Source: Hyaloperonospora brassicae (taxonomy: Eukaryota; Oomycota; Peronosporomycetes; Peronosporales; Peronosporaceae). Taken from it: 64,000 nt of DNA. The notes under the pieces are model-generated. The model saw only the letters and a program-made list of their open reading frames with translations. It did not search any database and had not been told where the DNA came from. Below are positions 42,722 through 52,890 of this stretch, piece by piece. The DNA lies in assembly GCA_947650285.1 (NCBI GenBank), contig CANTFL010001187.1:186001-250000 (forward strand), in the 5' to 3' direction. How positions within the stretch are numbered: position 1 is the stretch's first letter; each line of letters starts with the position of its first letter. The position numbers and the translations under genes were made by a program.

Positions 42722-44170
42722 CTAAAAGCTCCTAAGCCAGGAAATCAAGTCCGGATCCGGAAGAGTTTCGTGGCTATGACCCAGAGAAACCTCGATGTCT
42801 CGAGGTGCTTGGGTAAAAAGTTCGATGCCGGCGTGCAAGAGAGCCCCTTGCACGACAGTACTAATACCGCGATGTTCACGTTTGGCCAGCGCTAGGAGTT
42901 GGCGTATCCCTGACTCCCAAAAACGGGTTACACTTTGCGATGTCGTAGTCAGGACTCCCCTGAATACCGCATCGTTTCGCTCCTGCCATAAGTGGGTGAG
43001 GCACATGGTACTCATGAGAAACCAAATCCGTTTCCAGACGTGGACTCCTGCCTCGACGTCTTCCATGAACCGTTTGAGCAACCGTTGTCTCAACCGTGGT
43101 GAGATAGCTGGGGCTTGACGATTGGCACTGCCAAGATATTGGCAAGTACCAAATCGGTCTGCCGCAGTTTCACCGGTCCAATGACCGATTAATTTTGCCC
43201 AACACGCACGCGCCTTCGGGCAATCCCAGAATATATGGGCCTGTGTTTCTTGAATCCCTCGACATGCTTGATGTACGCGACAACTATTGTCGTCTTTGCG
43301 ATTTTCATGGTAAAGGTTGAGTTGCATGGTTGCTATACGATAGCAAGTCCACACCTGGTATTATGTGAGCCCATGTGCATGGTCCCAAACTTGAGACGGA
43401 CGCTGGTGCGCTACAGCTCGCTGCCATGTGTCCGTTCTGGTGGCAGCTTCCAGACGCTGCAGCAGTGGACGTAATGCCACAGAAAGCTGACGTTTGTGAA
43501 GCTTAAATGACAGACGGGAGAGTGTTGTGCGAATGGATGCATTTGGCACCTCATCTGTGACCGCCCATGGAAATCGATGATGTCGAGGATGAGCGTTAAA
43601 CACTACGCCGTGCTGCTGGAGTTGTTCAAGCCATGTTGCCCTTTCCACTTCACGATCCGTCGCTAGTTCAGGAAGCCTTGTTGTAAAGAACCAACGAAAC
43701 CCGTCGGCCGCCTGCGTCAGGTGAACCTGAGCTTCCTCTAGAACCTTGTGTCCCCTTCTCACTCCAGATATGCGACCCCGGCTTTCGGACGACCAGTCAT
43801 TGTCATACCGAAAAGGAGGAGCGTGCCGAAGTGTCAACTGAGGCTGGAGCGCTAAATCAGTTCCAATCCGAAAAGGTGGGGATGCCAGTAATATCGCAGT
43901 TGCCCATCGTCGTAGCTTGGAATGCGAATGATTGGTGACGTGCTGTCCGGACAGTGGTATGCTGAAAACAAACTCGGACGGCCCCGTCCGTCTAATACGC
44001 AAGTCCGAGATGGTGCATGGTACGATCCGGTCATACGTATGGCCGAGCAACTGCCTGCCCCGTGCATCCCGGATATATGGATTCTTGCTCCATCCAAGCG
44101 TCCCCCAAAATTGATGAATAGATTTCAAGTGGGGATCCGTGTGTGCTAATGCTTCAGGGAAAGTCGAGTA
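42722..44170 (-). pseudogene. LINE ORF2 C-terminal part with zf-RVT-like zinc-binding region
   Basis: The frame of the RT continues after a TAA (44171-44173) through YSTFPEALAHTDPHLKS and a 250-residue thumb/connector region to a second in-frame TAA (43361-43363), then YQVWTCYRIATMQLNLYHEN and RVHQACRGIQETQAHIFWDC, the Cys/His zinc-binding module common at LINE C-termini. It then passes a Trp-rich helix (THLWQERNDAVF) to the stop at 42722. Both stop codons are followed by TAC, and CAA-to-TAA changes would explain them. Confidence 0.85.
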
Positions 44171-45702
44171 TTACGACAGAACCCATTCATCCTCTTCCCA
44201 CCAGCTTCCTGCACCGGCGAGTAGAGTTGGTGTGTACGCACGTACCCGGTCTCCAAACAGGCTTAATTGGTCGTCTGTAGGCTCCAGGAGCCTGTCGATG
44301 TCCGCTATGAATGAGGTTTTGGCCGGCTTTGACAAAGAGGTTGACCACCCCCCTGACCGCGGCCGTTCGTGCAAAACAAGTGCTGAAGTATTCGGCTGAC
44401 CCTGATAAGCCCAAAAACGCCACGCTCCAAAATACTTGTCGTGAGCTTGCGTGAGCCACCGGAGAGCGTGTTTAGTACGCTGTGTCTTAATAGCAACCTC
44501 GACCGAGACGAGCCCCACTCCCCCGGCCTTAGTCGGAGTAAAGAGGAGACCCGGATTGATCTTGTGACGACCCGCTTCTGTGGTGGTTGCGTGTGCCCAC
44601 AGAAATTGTTTATACAAATTGTGTACGTCCCTGATCGCCCAGTCAGGAATTTCGAAAACCGCAGCCGTGAACAGGATTGCTGGTAGGATAATAGAATTTA
44701 AGACCATCACTCGATTTTCCCCGCTTGAAGCAATCGTGGAAGCCGTGAACAATCGTCGTTGAAGCTTCCTGATGCGAAGCGCCCAATTACGATGTTGTAG
44801 GTCGCCTGTACCTACTTCATAGCCTAAGTACCGCACTGTGTCCACAGGTTGAAGTACTGATATGCCACAGAACGTCTGTAAGCGCACCCCTTTGTTGAGA
44901 AAAATCAGCTTACTCTTGGCCGGCTGAGCGACCAGCCCAGACAAATTTCCAAAATTAGAAACGACCCCGAGCGCCTGGTCAAGCTGACACGCTTTGTCCA
45001 GAAAAATCGTCGAGTCATCCACAAACGCTGAAAACGTGTGCCGACCCCCTGTGCCCCCTGGTACTGGAAGCCCTCGCAAGACGGGCGATTGTTGTATCGC
45101 GATGCCCAGTATCTCCGCTACGATTAGAAAAAGCAAAGGGGCGAGAGGACAGCCTTGACGGATGCCCGACACCACTGGGAAAGGGTCGGATTGTTCTCCG
45201 TTGACTAAGAAGGTCGCCGTGGTTCCTGTATGAAGCCGACGGATTAGCTGTACGTATCGCTCAGAAAAGCCAAAATTCGTTAGAGCCTCGTAGAGAAATT
45301 CCCTGTCCACAGTGTCATAGGCTTTGCGAAAATCCAGCAAGAGAATGACTCTACTGTTCATGGCGGTCAGGGTGTCGTCCGTTGTAGCCGTCGCTAATTG
45401 AGAAAGCATCATCATCACTAATTTATGCATCTGCCTGCCGTGGACGAAACCTTGCTGCGAATCTCCAATAATTGTGGGCAATACACGTTGTAATCGGGTC
45501 GCTAAAACCTTGGTGAAGATCTTGTAACTTGATTGGAGCAAGGCAATAGGTCGGTAGTCCATCGCATCCGCCGAATCACCTTTTTTCCTCAGTGGTATGA
45601 TCAGGGCCTCGAGAAAAGAGGGTGGAGGATCCGCGCCGGTCAGAATCTCATTGCTAACCCTTACAAGAGCGGGGACCATCAGAGCCGTCGTATCCTTAAA
45701 AA
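44171..45702 (-). pseudogene. LINE ORF2 reverse transcriptase
   Basis: RT motifs in order: [82 protein letters not shown], and the catalytic [12 protein letters not shown]. The join to the endonuclease frame is a one-base shift in a run of six T on the minus strand (about 45697-45702): with seven T it reads [20 protein letters not shown]. All catalytic residues are present. Confidence 0.9.
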
Positions 45703-47304
45703 ATCGTTGTTGAGACCGTCTGGACCAGCGGATTTTCGACGTCTAAGCCCTGCAATGGCTGTGAGAACCTCGGCTTCAGAAAATTCAGCTAAAAGAGCCG
45801 CGTTGGCTGCCTTCGAAATAACTCGCTCTGTCGGAATGTGTACGAATTGCTGAATAGCCGCGTTTAAACCGTGAAGAGGCTGTTTTCGATGAATGACTCC
45901 GAGCACTGGCGACCATTCAGATGCGAATTTGTCCGCTATGGACATGTTTCTGGTGAATGCTGGACCGTGATGGTGTTGTATGCCTGTGACGTGTTGGTCG
46001 CGTTCCCAATCAGACACTCGGTTAAAGATCCATCTTAACCGATCTGTCGATCGTACCAGGTGTTGACCGAGCCGTACAAGATGCTCCTGCCGTAATTCTT
46101 CCATGTTACTTGAAATCCATTGTGGCCTGTTGAACAATTGCCGTTGTGTGCGGTGCTTTGAGTTGTGGCGAAGCCGTGCACGGCGCTGCTTCACCCGCTT
46201 GCTTATACGACGAATGCAGCGTTTGCACTCGGCCACGTCGATATCCCAAGTAAGCGTAGATGCAGCTTGACCAATGGCCATGCCATCCATCTCCTTGACG
46301 AATTCGTCGATCACTTGGGCGGGGCGGGATGATTTTAGAGGATAAGCCACTAGCTGACCCCGTAAATGTCGACGAGGCCTGCTCAGAACCCTTAAACACA
46401 GAACCACCTCCTGGTGATCCGAATGAAGAAAAGGGACACGTGTCTCTACCCACTGAACTCTGTCCACCCAGAGAACAGGGACATAGAATCGATCAATTCG
46501 GCTGGCTCGTTCTCCAACCATGTATGTGAAATGATCCACGAAATCGTCAATTGTGTCGTCATCCGCGTGGTCTCTCAGCACTCGTGCGTCTGCCAAACCG
46601 ATCCGAGAAATGATGGTGTCCAAGGCAGGACTTTCCGACCTATTGGAGCGGTGATGGCCAGCACGATCGAGGAGAGGACTTTGTACACAGTTAAAGTCTC
46701 CTGCGATGATCGTGTTGATGGGGTCCAGATTCCAAGATAATAGAGAGGTGAAAAAGGCCTCGCGTTCCGGCCGTAATGTGGGAGCATATAGATTAACGAG
46801 AAGGATGTCTCCAATCGACACGCTTAGTGCGCGTGTACTCCAGCGATCCTGATGACATACCGACGAGTGGACAGCAGAGTGCAAAGTTAGAAGAATTGCT
46901 ACGCCAGCGTGTCGTGACGAGCCAATGCTCCAATACGACAATGGAGGAGCATCGGACTGTGGGTGCTGACCCCACAAGCGAGCCCACTGGGCACTCAGTT
47001 GAGCCACTTCCTCCACTGTTTGCACGTGCGTTTCTTGTATACACCACGCCAATACACGTTGTCCAGGAGTCGGTCGTCGCCAAGCCGCCATCCAACTAGC
47101 ACGTGTGTTTGCTTTGAATCCTCGCACGTTTTGAGTGATAATTACCTCATCGCCAACTCGTCGCTTATTAGTTTCCTTGTTAGTGTCTGGGGAAGTTGTC
47201 CAATCCTGAAGCAAGCGAGCACGTCCATAGGCATCGACTTCCTCCAAAGAAGAATTACGAAGACAGGATGAAAGGTTCAACCGTGAGCTGCCCTCAGTAT
47301 TCAA
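45679..47304 (-). pseudogene. LINE ORF2 APE-type endonuclease
   Basis: The frame reads VIITQNVRGFKAN, AWCIQETHVQTVE, HAGVAILLTLHSAVH, LLVNLYAPTLRPEREAFF, TIIAGDFNCVQS, SRIDRFYVPVLW and FLHSDHQEVVL: Asn, Glu, Asp-Asn, Asp and Ser-Asp-His residues of the APE fold are all in place. It nicks target DNA to start reverse transcription. No ATG precedes the first catalytic motif; the frame overlaps the preceding one by a few bases at 47294-47304, so expression would need frameshifting or reinitiation. Confidence 0.88.
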
Positions 47305-48263
47305 GAAGGAACCGCGCCTCCGCAGTTGCCAACGATGTAGAGAAAAATTGTACGAGTGTTCGCCAATTCACCCGGTGATGATCCGACGAGTAATATGCCC
47401 CTTGATAGTGACTGTTCCGTCGTAGCAGGTGAATATGACAACGTAATTTGTCGGGGAGAGTAAGCGGATGTACGTCATTCCCCGTCAATGCTCGTATCTC
47501 CTTGTCAAACAATTCAGCGCAGAGTAGATGGTGACTTAGACGAGTTCGTCGTTGCGGGTCACAGAGCCTTAAGATGTCATCTTTGGCATAGTTACACTCT
47601 CGTAGCTTCCTCCAGTCATCCCCGTTGTCAATAAGGGGAGCGAGACTGGATGAGGATTGACCCCACTGCGCGCGAGAAATCCATTGGTCTAACCATTGTG
47701 AGATGGCGGTGTCCTTCACCCTGAGACGGTATGCTTGAAGACCCGAGAGCAGGCACTCCTGTCGCCACTTCGATGTCCACTGCACAATAACCTGATCGGC
47801 CAAGCTGGCTAGTAATTCATCTGGAAAGACAAAGCGTCTCACGTGATGTAGTAGAAGATTCGGCTCCAGTCGCGCCGCTTGTAGCCACGCCTCCGTTCCA
47901 CTATGAACTAAAGGGTATGACGTCTCAGCCGTGACCGGCCATTCAGACCCTGAAGCCCACCAAATTGATGACCACTCCTCCCGATTAATACGTCCGTCTG
48001 GGGAAGCCATCTCGATCTGTTGAGGATTGACCGTGACTCTGCCTTTTTTTGGTAGATGCCTCCAAGGAGCTGGAATCACCGTCGTCGTCCATGGCAACCG
48101 CTTCAGACTGCGAGTCGACGAGGCCCCGTTTCTGCGCCAACACAGTCACTCCCATATATTCATCGAAGCACTCCCCAGGAACCGAAATCGGCTGCGAAGA
48201 GCGCAATACCAACGCCTGACTGTGTTTCCCCTGGCCCGAGTACACGCCTAGCGTATTGTTTGG
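47294..48263 (-). pseudogene. LINE segment between ORF1 and endonuclease, function unknown
   Basis: About 320 codons in two frames joined at a run of seven A on the minus strand (48048-48054, ACC AAAAAAA GGC): the first frame ends in KRGLVDSQSEAVAMDDDG, and with six A it continues GRVTVNPQQIEMASPDGRIN into a helical, Trp-rich region (EEWSSIWWASGSEW, VQWTSKWRQECLL) to the stop at 47294. No domain recognised. It may be the N-terminus of ORF2. Confidence 0.7.
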
Positions 48264-51200
48264 CTAGCGCCGCTGAAAGGGGATAAAGCCCGTCCAGGAT
48301 CTGATGAAGCCGGCCCATGTAGTGCCGACTGTGGAGCGTCGGCTCCCGCAGGTAGCTTTGAATCCTGTGACAGCTCTGCGGTCTGACCGTTCAAGTCATC
48401 CATCAGGGATGTCAGGTCTGCCGCGCTGTCCGTATGTAGGAATGCCGAATAACGGTGCCCCCAGAAACGGAGCACCAATGGCAATGTGTCTGTCACCTCA
48501 ATTTTAGCCGCTTGTAGATCTTCAATGCAAGCCATAATAGATTGAGGGTATTCCTTGGCCGTGTCGAATATTCGACCGTGCAGCTGCACCTGTGTCGGGT
48601 GATATTTTCGACACCTCCACGTCTCGCTGTCACCCTCCAAGTGGATGACAAAGATATCCCGCTGCAGAAAAGTAGCAGCCATACCGAGTATGTCACTCCC
48701 TCCCCAGCAAGTTTCCGATACCATGGTGTCTCTGTCTGACGGAGTCGCTGCATAGTCTGTTAAAAACCACCGCAGTTGAGTTGCCGACTCCTCTCGGGTC
48801 ATTGTCGGCCACCCGCGTCCAACATTTTTTAACATGTTGACCCTCAGGTCGTGTGGAAGCTGACCCTCCAGATTCAGCAGCCCAGCGTACTGGATACCCC
48901 GTTTAACGCTAGCCGTGAGAGGCTCCAGGGCCGTAATTGGTGCGTCCAAAGCGGAATCTGCGACAGCTTGAGCGATTGCCATCGCCAAACAGTTCCCAGT
49001 GGCTTGGGTGGGCACTTCCCGTAAGCCTAGAATACGCATCAGATCGTTTGCATGAGTAGGTCCGGTCTCTGGGCGAGGATCCATCGGGATCACAGTACAA
49101 CGGCCTTTCTGTTGCTGTTTAACCAGCCGTACACAGGTATTACGTTCGAGACGTTGTTTGGCGAGAAGCGTCGGGTTCAAGATCACGGGCGCTTTCCCTC
49201 TTTTTTTATAGTCTTGTCGACGGACGCGATCTTCAGACGATAGGTGAGGGCTGACCCGCGTGGCGTCCAATGCCATGTCCGGGTGAGGCTCCGATGTAAC
49301 CGGAGGGTCGTCAGTGACACCGTCTGAGCTAGGAGCTTGTGCAGACCCCGCACTATTCTGCTCCACCTCCGGCTCCGTATCTTGTAGAACATGGAAACCG
49401 CCCGAGCTGAGGCTACTGGTCGTTACCGGTGGCTTGCGTGAGGGCCACAGGCGCCGTCCACTTCGGAGAGGACGTGTCAGCCAAGGCTGCTCCGGTCGAG
49501 GTTTCGGTTTAGGGTCCGAAGAGCCCGCTTGCGTGGGGATGGCAGTGTAAACGGGCTGAATGGACACCCCAGTGCGCTGGGGCTCCACTATCTGAGGCGG
49601 CCGTGGGGGAGTTGTACCTACTGCCGCCGGTGTGACAGCTGCCTGAGCCGCCTCGTCTGCTGCTCTCTGAAGTTGTAGCCGTTTGCTAGCCATCTCCCGC
49701 ATCTCCTCCGGGCTAAGAAATGGTTTAGCCAAGTCCTCTACGTCTTGAAGCTCAGCCTCTGTGACTTCGATAGCTCCTGGCCCCTTTAGCTGCGCATCCG
49801 TAAATTGGCACCTGGCGGCTGGGTGGCCTAGGGTGCCGCACTGTAGGCATTGAAGGCTTCTACCCACGTTGGGATGCTTGATGATGAATAAAGTACCAAA
49901 CCATAAAAGGCGGACTATCCCTTGAAGAAACGTTGGGCATCCCGCCAGAGAAAAGGTAACTTTCCATACTGTAGACGTCCGAGAGTTTGGAGTGCAAGTG
50001 TCCATATCTTCAAATTCAAAATCCGTCGGGATTTTGGACCTGAAGTACGCCGCGATGCGTCCAACCTCGTTAAATCGCGTCACGTTGTGCAGAAAAATTG
50101 TGTACTCAGTACGTGAATGGCCCGATCGTCCATCGGGGCCTCGCTGATTCTGCCACACTGCCCCTCGCACCGGCTGATGAGCGTTTTCTAACGTGTACAC
50201 TCTTCCCTGAAAGGGAATTTGTACATCCTGTAGACGCTTCGCTGTTTCCCTCGAGAAAAAGTAAAAGTGAATTGTCCGGGATGAACGAGTGTAGCTGATG
50301 GCCTTTGTTAATCCTAGGAAGCGATGAAGGTCCGTCAAGCTGACCCGCAGAAGCTCCGCGGATTCAAGTATCATCGCCGTGATACCATTGGAAGTCTGTC
50401 GGCTGATCGGAATGTTACGACCTCTGCCGATTGTTAGCACCAGTTGTCCTTCGACCTGCGCCTGGATGGTGCTGTAAAGCCGAAGCCGTTCCCCACTGTC
50501 GAAGACGGATCGCAAAAAATCTGGCATCCGACGACACGCAATATGACCTTCAGCGATGCCCACAATGACTCGCCATTCGTCATCTGTGCCCTCACGTAAG
50601 CGATGAGCGCGAGCAGGGCCAAGACGGGCGGTACAGATGTCTTTGAGCTTCGTCGCCTCTGCCATGGAATATTTGGCTGGGTCAAACATAAAGTCATCAT
50701 AGGCAATAGATGCTTGCCCCTTCTGCTTGTCCTGGACTGGCGGTGCTCCTTGGCGCACCACCCGCGCCCAAAGGTCGGGGACCGGCGCCATGGCCCACTT
50801 GTGTTGGCTTGCAAGTTTTCTAAGAATCTCCTTGAAGGCCCACTTGGTGAGCAGAATATCCTTGCCTACCTTAGTAGCAAGTCTCGTCCAATCGGTGTAT
50901 GTACCGGAACTCCGGACAAAGCACTGCCGAAATAAATCAAGGAGACCGTCCAACTCCGGACCCTTTAGCTGTGGAAAGCGTTTTCGCTCTAGCGGCAAAG
51001 CTTCCAAACTGACCGGAAGCCTCGAAAATACGTGTTCGAATAGCTCCTGAACGGTCTGACGCCATACATCAACGTACCCCGGCCCGGGCGATGCCGTCAT
51101 CGCTTCGACTAGGGCATCAAACATGTCGCGGTGGGACGCCTGAGAAGGCGAGGCGTTAGAAGCTGACACACCCGAACGAGGCGACTTGCTATGTGTCGGA

Positions 51201-51604
51201 GCTCGCGACGAATCCGACGACGGATGCTCTGCTCCAGCGTGTGGCGAAGCGCCGGAGGAAACAATGGGAGCCGGGATACGCTCATAAGCTGACGTAACCT
51301 TAGGCAGGGATCTGGTCGATTGGGCACGTTGTAGGTGGGAGTCTATGTCGGTGTCCTCGTCTGCCTCCGGGGCTACGGTTGGTCCGACAGGGCCGGTCGG
51401 ATGCGACGGGATGCTCAGCCGACGCTCCCCCGTAACTGGTACCGAAGGCAGTGTGGTACTGCCCTCGCTTGCTGGGGGTTCGATCGGCTGAGATTGAGCC
51501 CCCCCTCCCCCATCGGGAGGGGGGCTTGGTGACGGCTTTGTATCCGTCGTTCGTAAAGTGCTGGCTGGCGCCAGTGAGTACCTTTTCTGTTTATACTCCC
51601 CTAC
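48248..51604 (-). CDS. LINE ORF1: Gag-like protein with CCHC knuckle and OTU-like protease
   Basis: The frame is open from 51604 to the stop at 48248, about 1,118 codons. The first in-frame ATG is near 51124 (MFDALVEAM); upstream of it about 160 codons, Pro/Ser-rich, lack any ATG. Near residue 440 (counted from 51169) is CLQCGTLGHPAARC (C-X2-C-X4-H-X4-C). From about 715 to 910 an OTU-like fold is visible: ATGNCLAMAIAQAVAD with the nucleophilic Cys, CWGGSDILGMAATFL (the WGG box) and LRFWGHRYSAFLHTD with the catalytic His. ORF1 would bind element RNA; the protease could process it or remove ubiquitin (inference). No frameshift within it. Confidence 0.85.
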   Translation of the reverse strand, partial: VGEYKQKRYSLAPASTLRTTDTKPSPSPPPDGGGGAQSQPIEPPASEGSTTLPSVPVTGERRLSIPSHPTGPVGPTVAPEADEDTDIDSHLQRAQSTRSLPKVTSAYERIPAPIVSSGASPHAGAEHPSSDSSRAPTHSKSPRSGVSASNASPSQASHRDMFDALVEAMTASPGPGYVDVWRQTVQELFEHVFSRLPVSLEALPLERKRFPQLKGPELDGLLDLFRQCFVRSSGTYTDWTRLATKVGKDILLTKWAFKEILRKLASQHKWAMAPVPDLWARVVRQGAPPVQDKQKGQASIAYDDFMFDPAKYSMAEATKLKDICTARLGPARAHRLREGTDDEWRVIVGIAEGHIACRRMPDFLRSVFDSGERLRLYSTIQAQVEGQLVLTIGRGRNIPISRQTSNGITAMILESAELLRVSLTDLHRFLGLTKAISYTRSSRTIHFYFFSRETAKRLQDVQIPFQGRVYTLENAHQPVRGAVWQNQRGPDGRSGHSRTEYTIFLHNVTRFNEVGRIAAYFRSKIPTDFEFEDMDTCTPNSRTSTVWKVTFSLAGCPTFLQGIVRLLWFGTLFIIKHPNVGRSLQCLQCGTLGHPAARCQFTDAQLKGPGAIEVTEAELQDVEDLAKPFLSPEEMREMASKRLQLQRAADEAAQAAVTPAAVGTTPPRPPQIVEPQRTGVSIQPVYTAIPTQAGSSDPKPKPRPEQPWLTRPLRSGRRLWPSRKPPVTTSSLSSGGFHVLQDTEPEVEQNSAGSAQAPSSDGVTDDPPVTSEPHPDMALDATRVSPHLSSEDRVRRQDYKKRGKAPVILNPTLLAKQRLERNTCVRLVKQQQKGRCTVIPMDPRPETGPTHANDLMRILGLREVPTQATGNCLAMAIAQAVADSALDAPITALEPLTASVKRGIQYAGLLNLEGQLPHDLRVNMLKNVGRGWPTMTREESATQLRWFLTDYAATPSDRDTMVSETCWGGSDILGMAATFLQRDIFVIHLEGDSETWRCRKYHPTQVQLHGRIFDTAKEYPQSIMACIEDLQAAKIEVTDTLPLVLRFWGHRYSAFLHTDSAADLTSLMDDLNGQTAELSQDSKLPAGADAPQSALHGPASSDPGRALSPFSGASQTIR

Positions 51605-51632
51605 CTATTCACTGCAGATTGAAGAGTGCTAT

Positions 51633-51690
51633 TATTATTCACATTGACACAAGTCGTGCTAATGACATAAACCAGGCTTGCCCCGTTACA
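51633..51690 (-). repeat. LTR, right end, split by the LINE
   Basis: After the duplicated TATTATTCACATTGA (51633-51647) the sequence ends AGGCTTGCCCCGTTACA at 51690, the terminus shared by the other LTRs. It completes the LTR begun at 42246. Confidence 0.7.
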
Positions 51691-51754
51691 CGCAGTGTAT
51701 CGCATCTACATACATCGGTGAACACCTTCATGTGATTGAAACTCTTCACGAATG

Positions 51755-51860
51755 CGAAGTGTAGCTGTCTGCTCGCCACCCATTGCGGCGTCCATCACTC
51801 ATCGGACGCTTTGTTGGTTCATTTTATGGCCAATCTCAACGAATTAGCACACACTGCCGG
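51755..51860 (-). repeat. Second LTR fragment
   Basis: CTGCTCGCCACCCATTGCGGCG and TTGTTGGTTCATTTTATGGCC repeat the central part of the same LTR family (compare 42451-42510 and 29450-29520). No ends seen; a truncated relic. Confidence 0.55.
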
Positions 51861-52890
51861 ACATTTTTTCATCCTACAGTACAACCATATTCGAGAATCG
51901 TATCAGCAACGACAACATTCGCAATGAAACTGTTCTGACGCCAATGTCATGCAGCAGGCTCGCCCCTTTGCAGCCACCTGGGCCTGCTGCAACGCAAAAA
52001 CAAGACTCGCTTACAGGTTTAGAACATGGCAAGGTCCATCTACAATGGGACGTTGTGTGGGTACTTTTGCTGGTAGGTTTCATGATTACGCATCAACGAG
52101 CCAGCAGTAAGTCCCATAACTGAGACCGTTACGATGCAACTCGTGTTGCATCCGTTAAAACGACGGGCACGAAGAGCTACGTCCTGTTTCCGTCTCGTCC
52201 CGAACGAAACATCAGGTCCACTGAAGTAGGTCAGACGTTTGCTACGTAGTAGTATTCATTAGCTGCCCAAAGTCCAGAACTAGTCGCATGCGCCGTTTGC
52301 CGCTTGCAATCCGCCTTGATAGATCTCGCGCACCTACTCCTAGTCGTGCCTTGCATCTTCTCATCGCGTGCCCCTCCACGCCATTACTTCACGAGCAGGT
52401 TTCAGTGGTCGCACATGTGCTACTGCGGACCCGCCGACCCGAGTCGTGACACCCTCAAGACCCAAATCTGCTTGTTTCTCGACGCTGGGGCCGTTGCAGT
52501 GCTCTTGCCGAGTCTGGTACGCGCACCAGCCAGCCAACGTGCCAAACGCACAGCAGACATTCGACTTCGACGGCATGTGGCGGTCGAAAGTTGGCACAAG
52601 TGGAAAGGTGCAGAGACAAGCGACTGGAGATGGCGGCGCTATCGATGCTGCTGCTGCTGCTGCTGGAAGTTGCTTTGCACTGTAGGCGTTGTTTTCGTTA
52701 GTGCTCATCATCGTCGTAGAGCAGCGGAACACAGCGGCGGTGTCACGTGGGATTCCATTCGAGTCCGGCCGTTGAACGAACGCCCATCAATGCATCAGCT
52801 CGCGTCCAACAACGTCTCATAATCCGTTACGGAGCCACTTACCCAAGACCAAGACGCTCGAGCATCCCTCCCAGTATCATCGATGCGACG
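51861..52890. other. Spacer, ambiguous open frames
   Basis: Around 52304-52822 both strands are open. On the plus strand a 172-codon frame includes a run of Cys from a (TGC)n repeat (52648-52668); on the minus strand the same repeat reads as poly-Ala in a 123-codon frame (NENNAYSAKQLPAAAAAA). Neither has a recognised domain, so I leave the region unassigned. It is downstream of DPH7. Confidence 0.35.

Larger units (their letters stand above)
42669..51632 (-). mobile_element. LINE (APE-type non-LTR retrotransposon), nearly full length
   Basis: An 8,964-bp element inserted in an LTR. It is bounded by the 15-bp duplication. On the minus strand, from right to left: ORF1 with CCHC knuckle and OTU-like protease, a roughly 320-residue segment without known domain, APE endonuclease, reverse transcriptase and a zinc-binding C-terminus. 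The 3' end is a short (CT)n run instead of poly(A). The coding is interrupted by frame changes and two TAA codons but otherwise well preserved. Confidence 0.9.

Noticed and set aside
52304..52822. 172-codon plus-strand and 123-codon minus-strand frames around a (TGC)n run
   Set aside because: Neither strand shows a domain, so I could not choose; recorded as a spacer.
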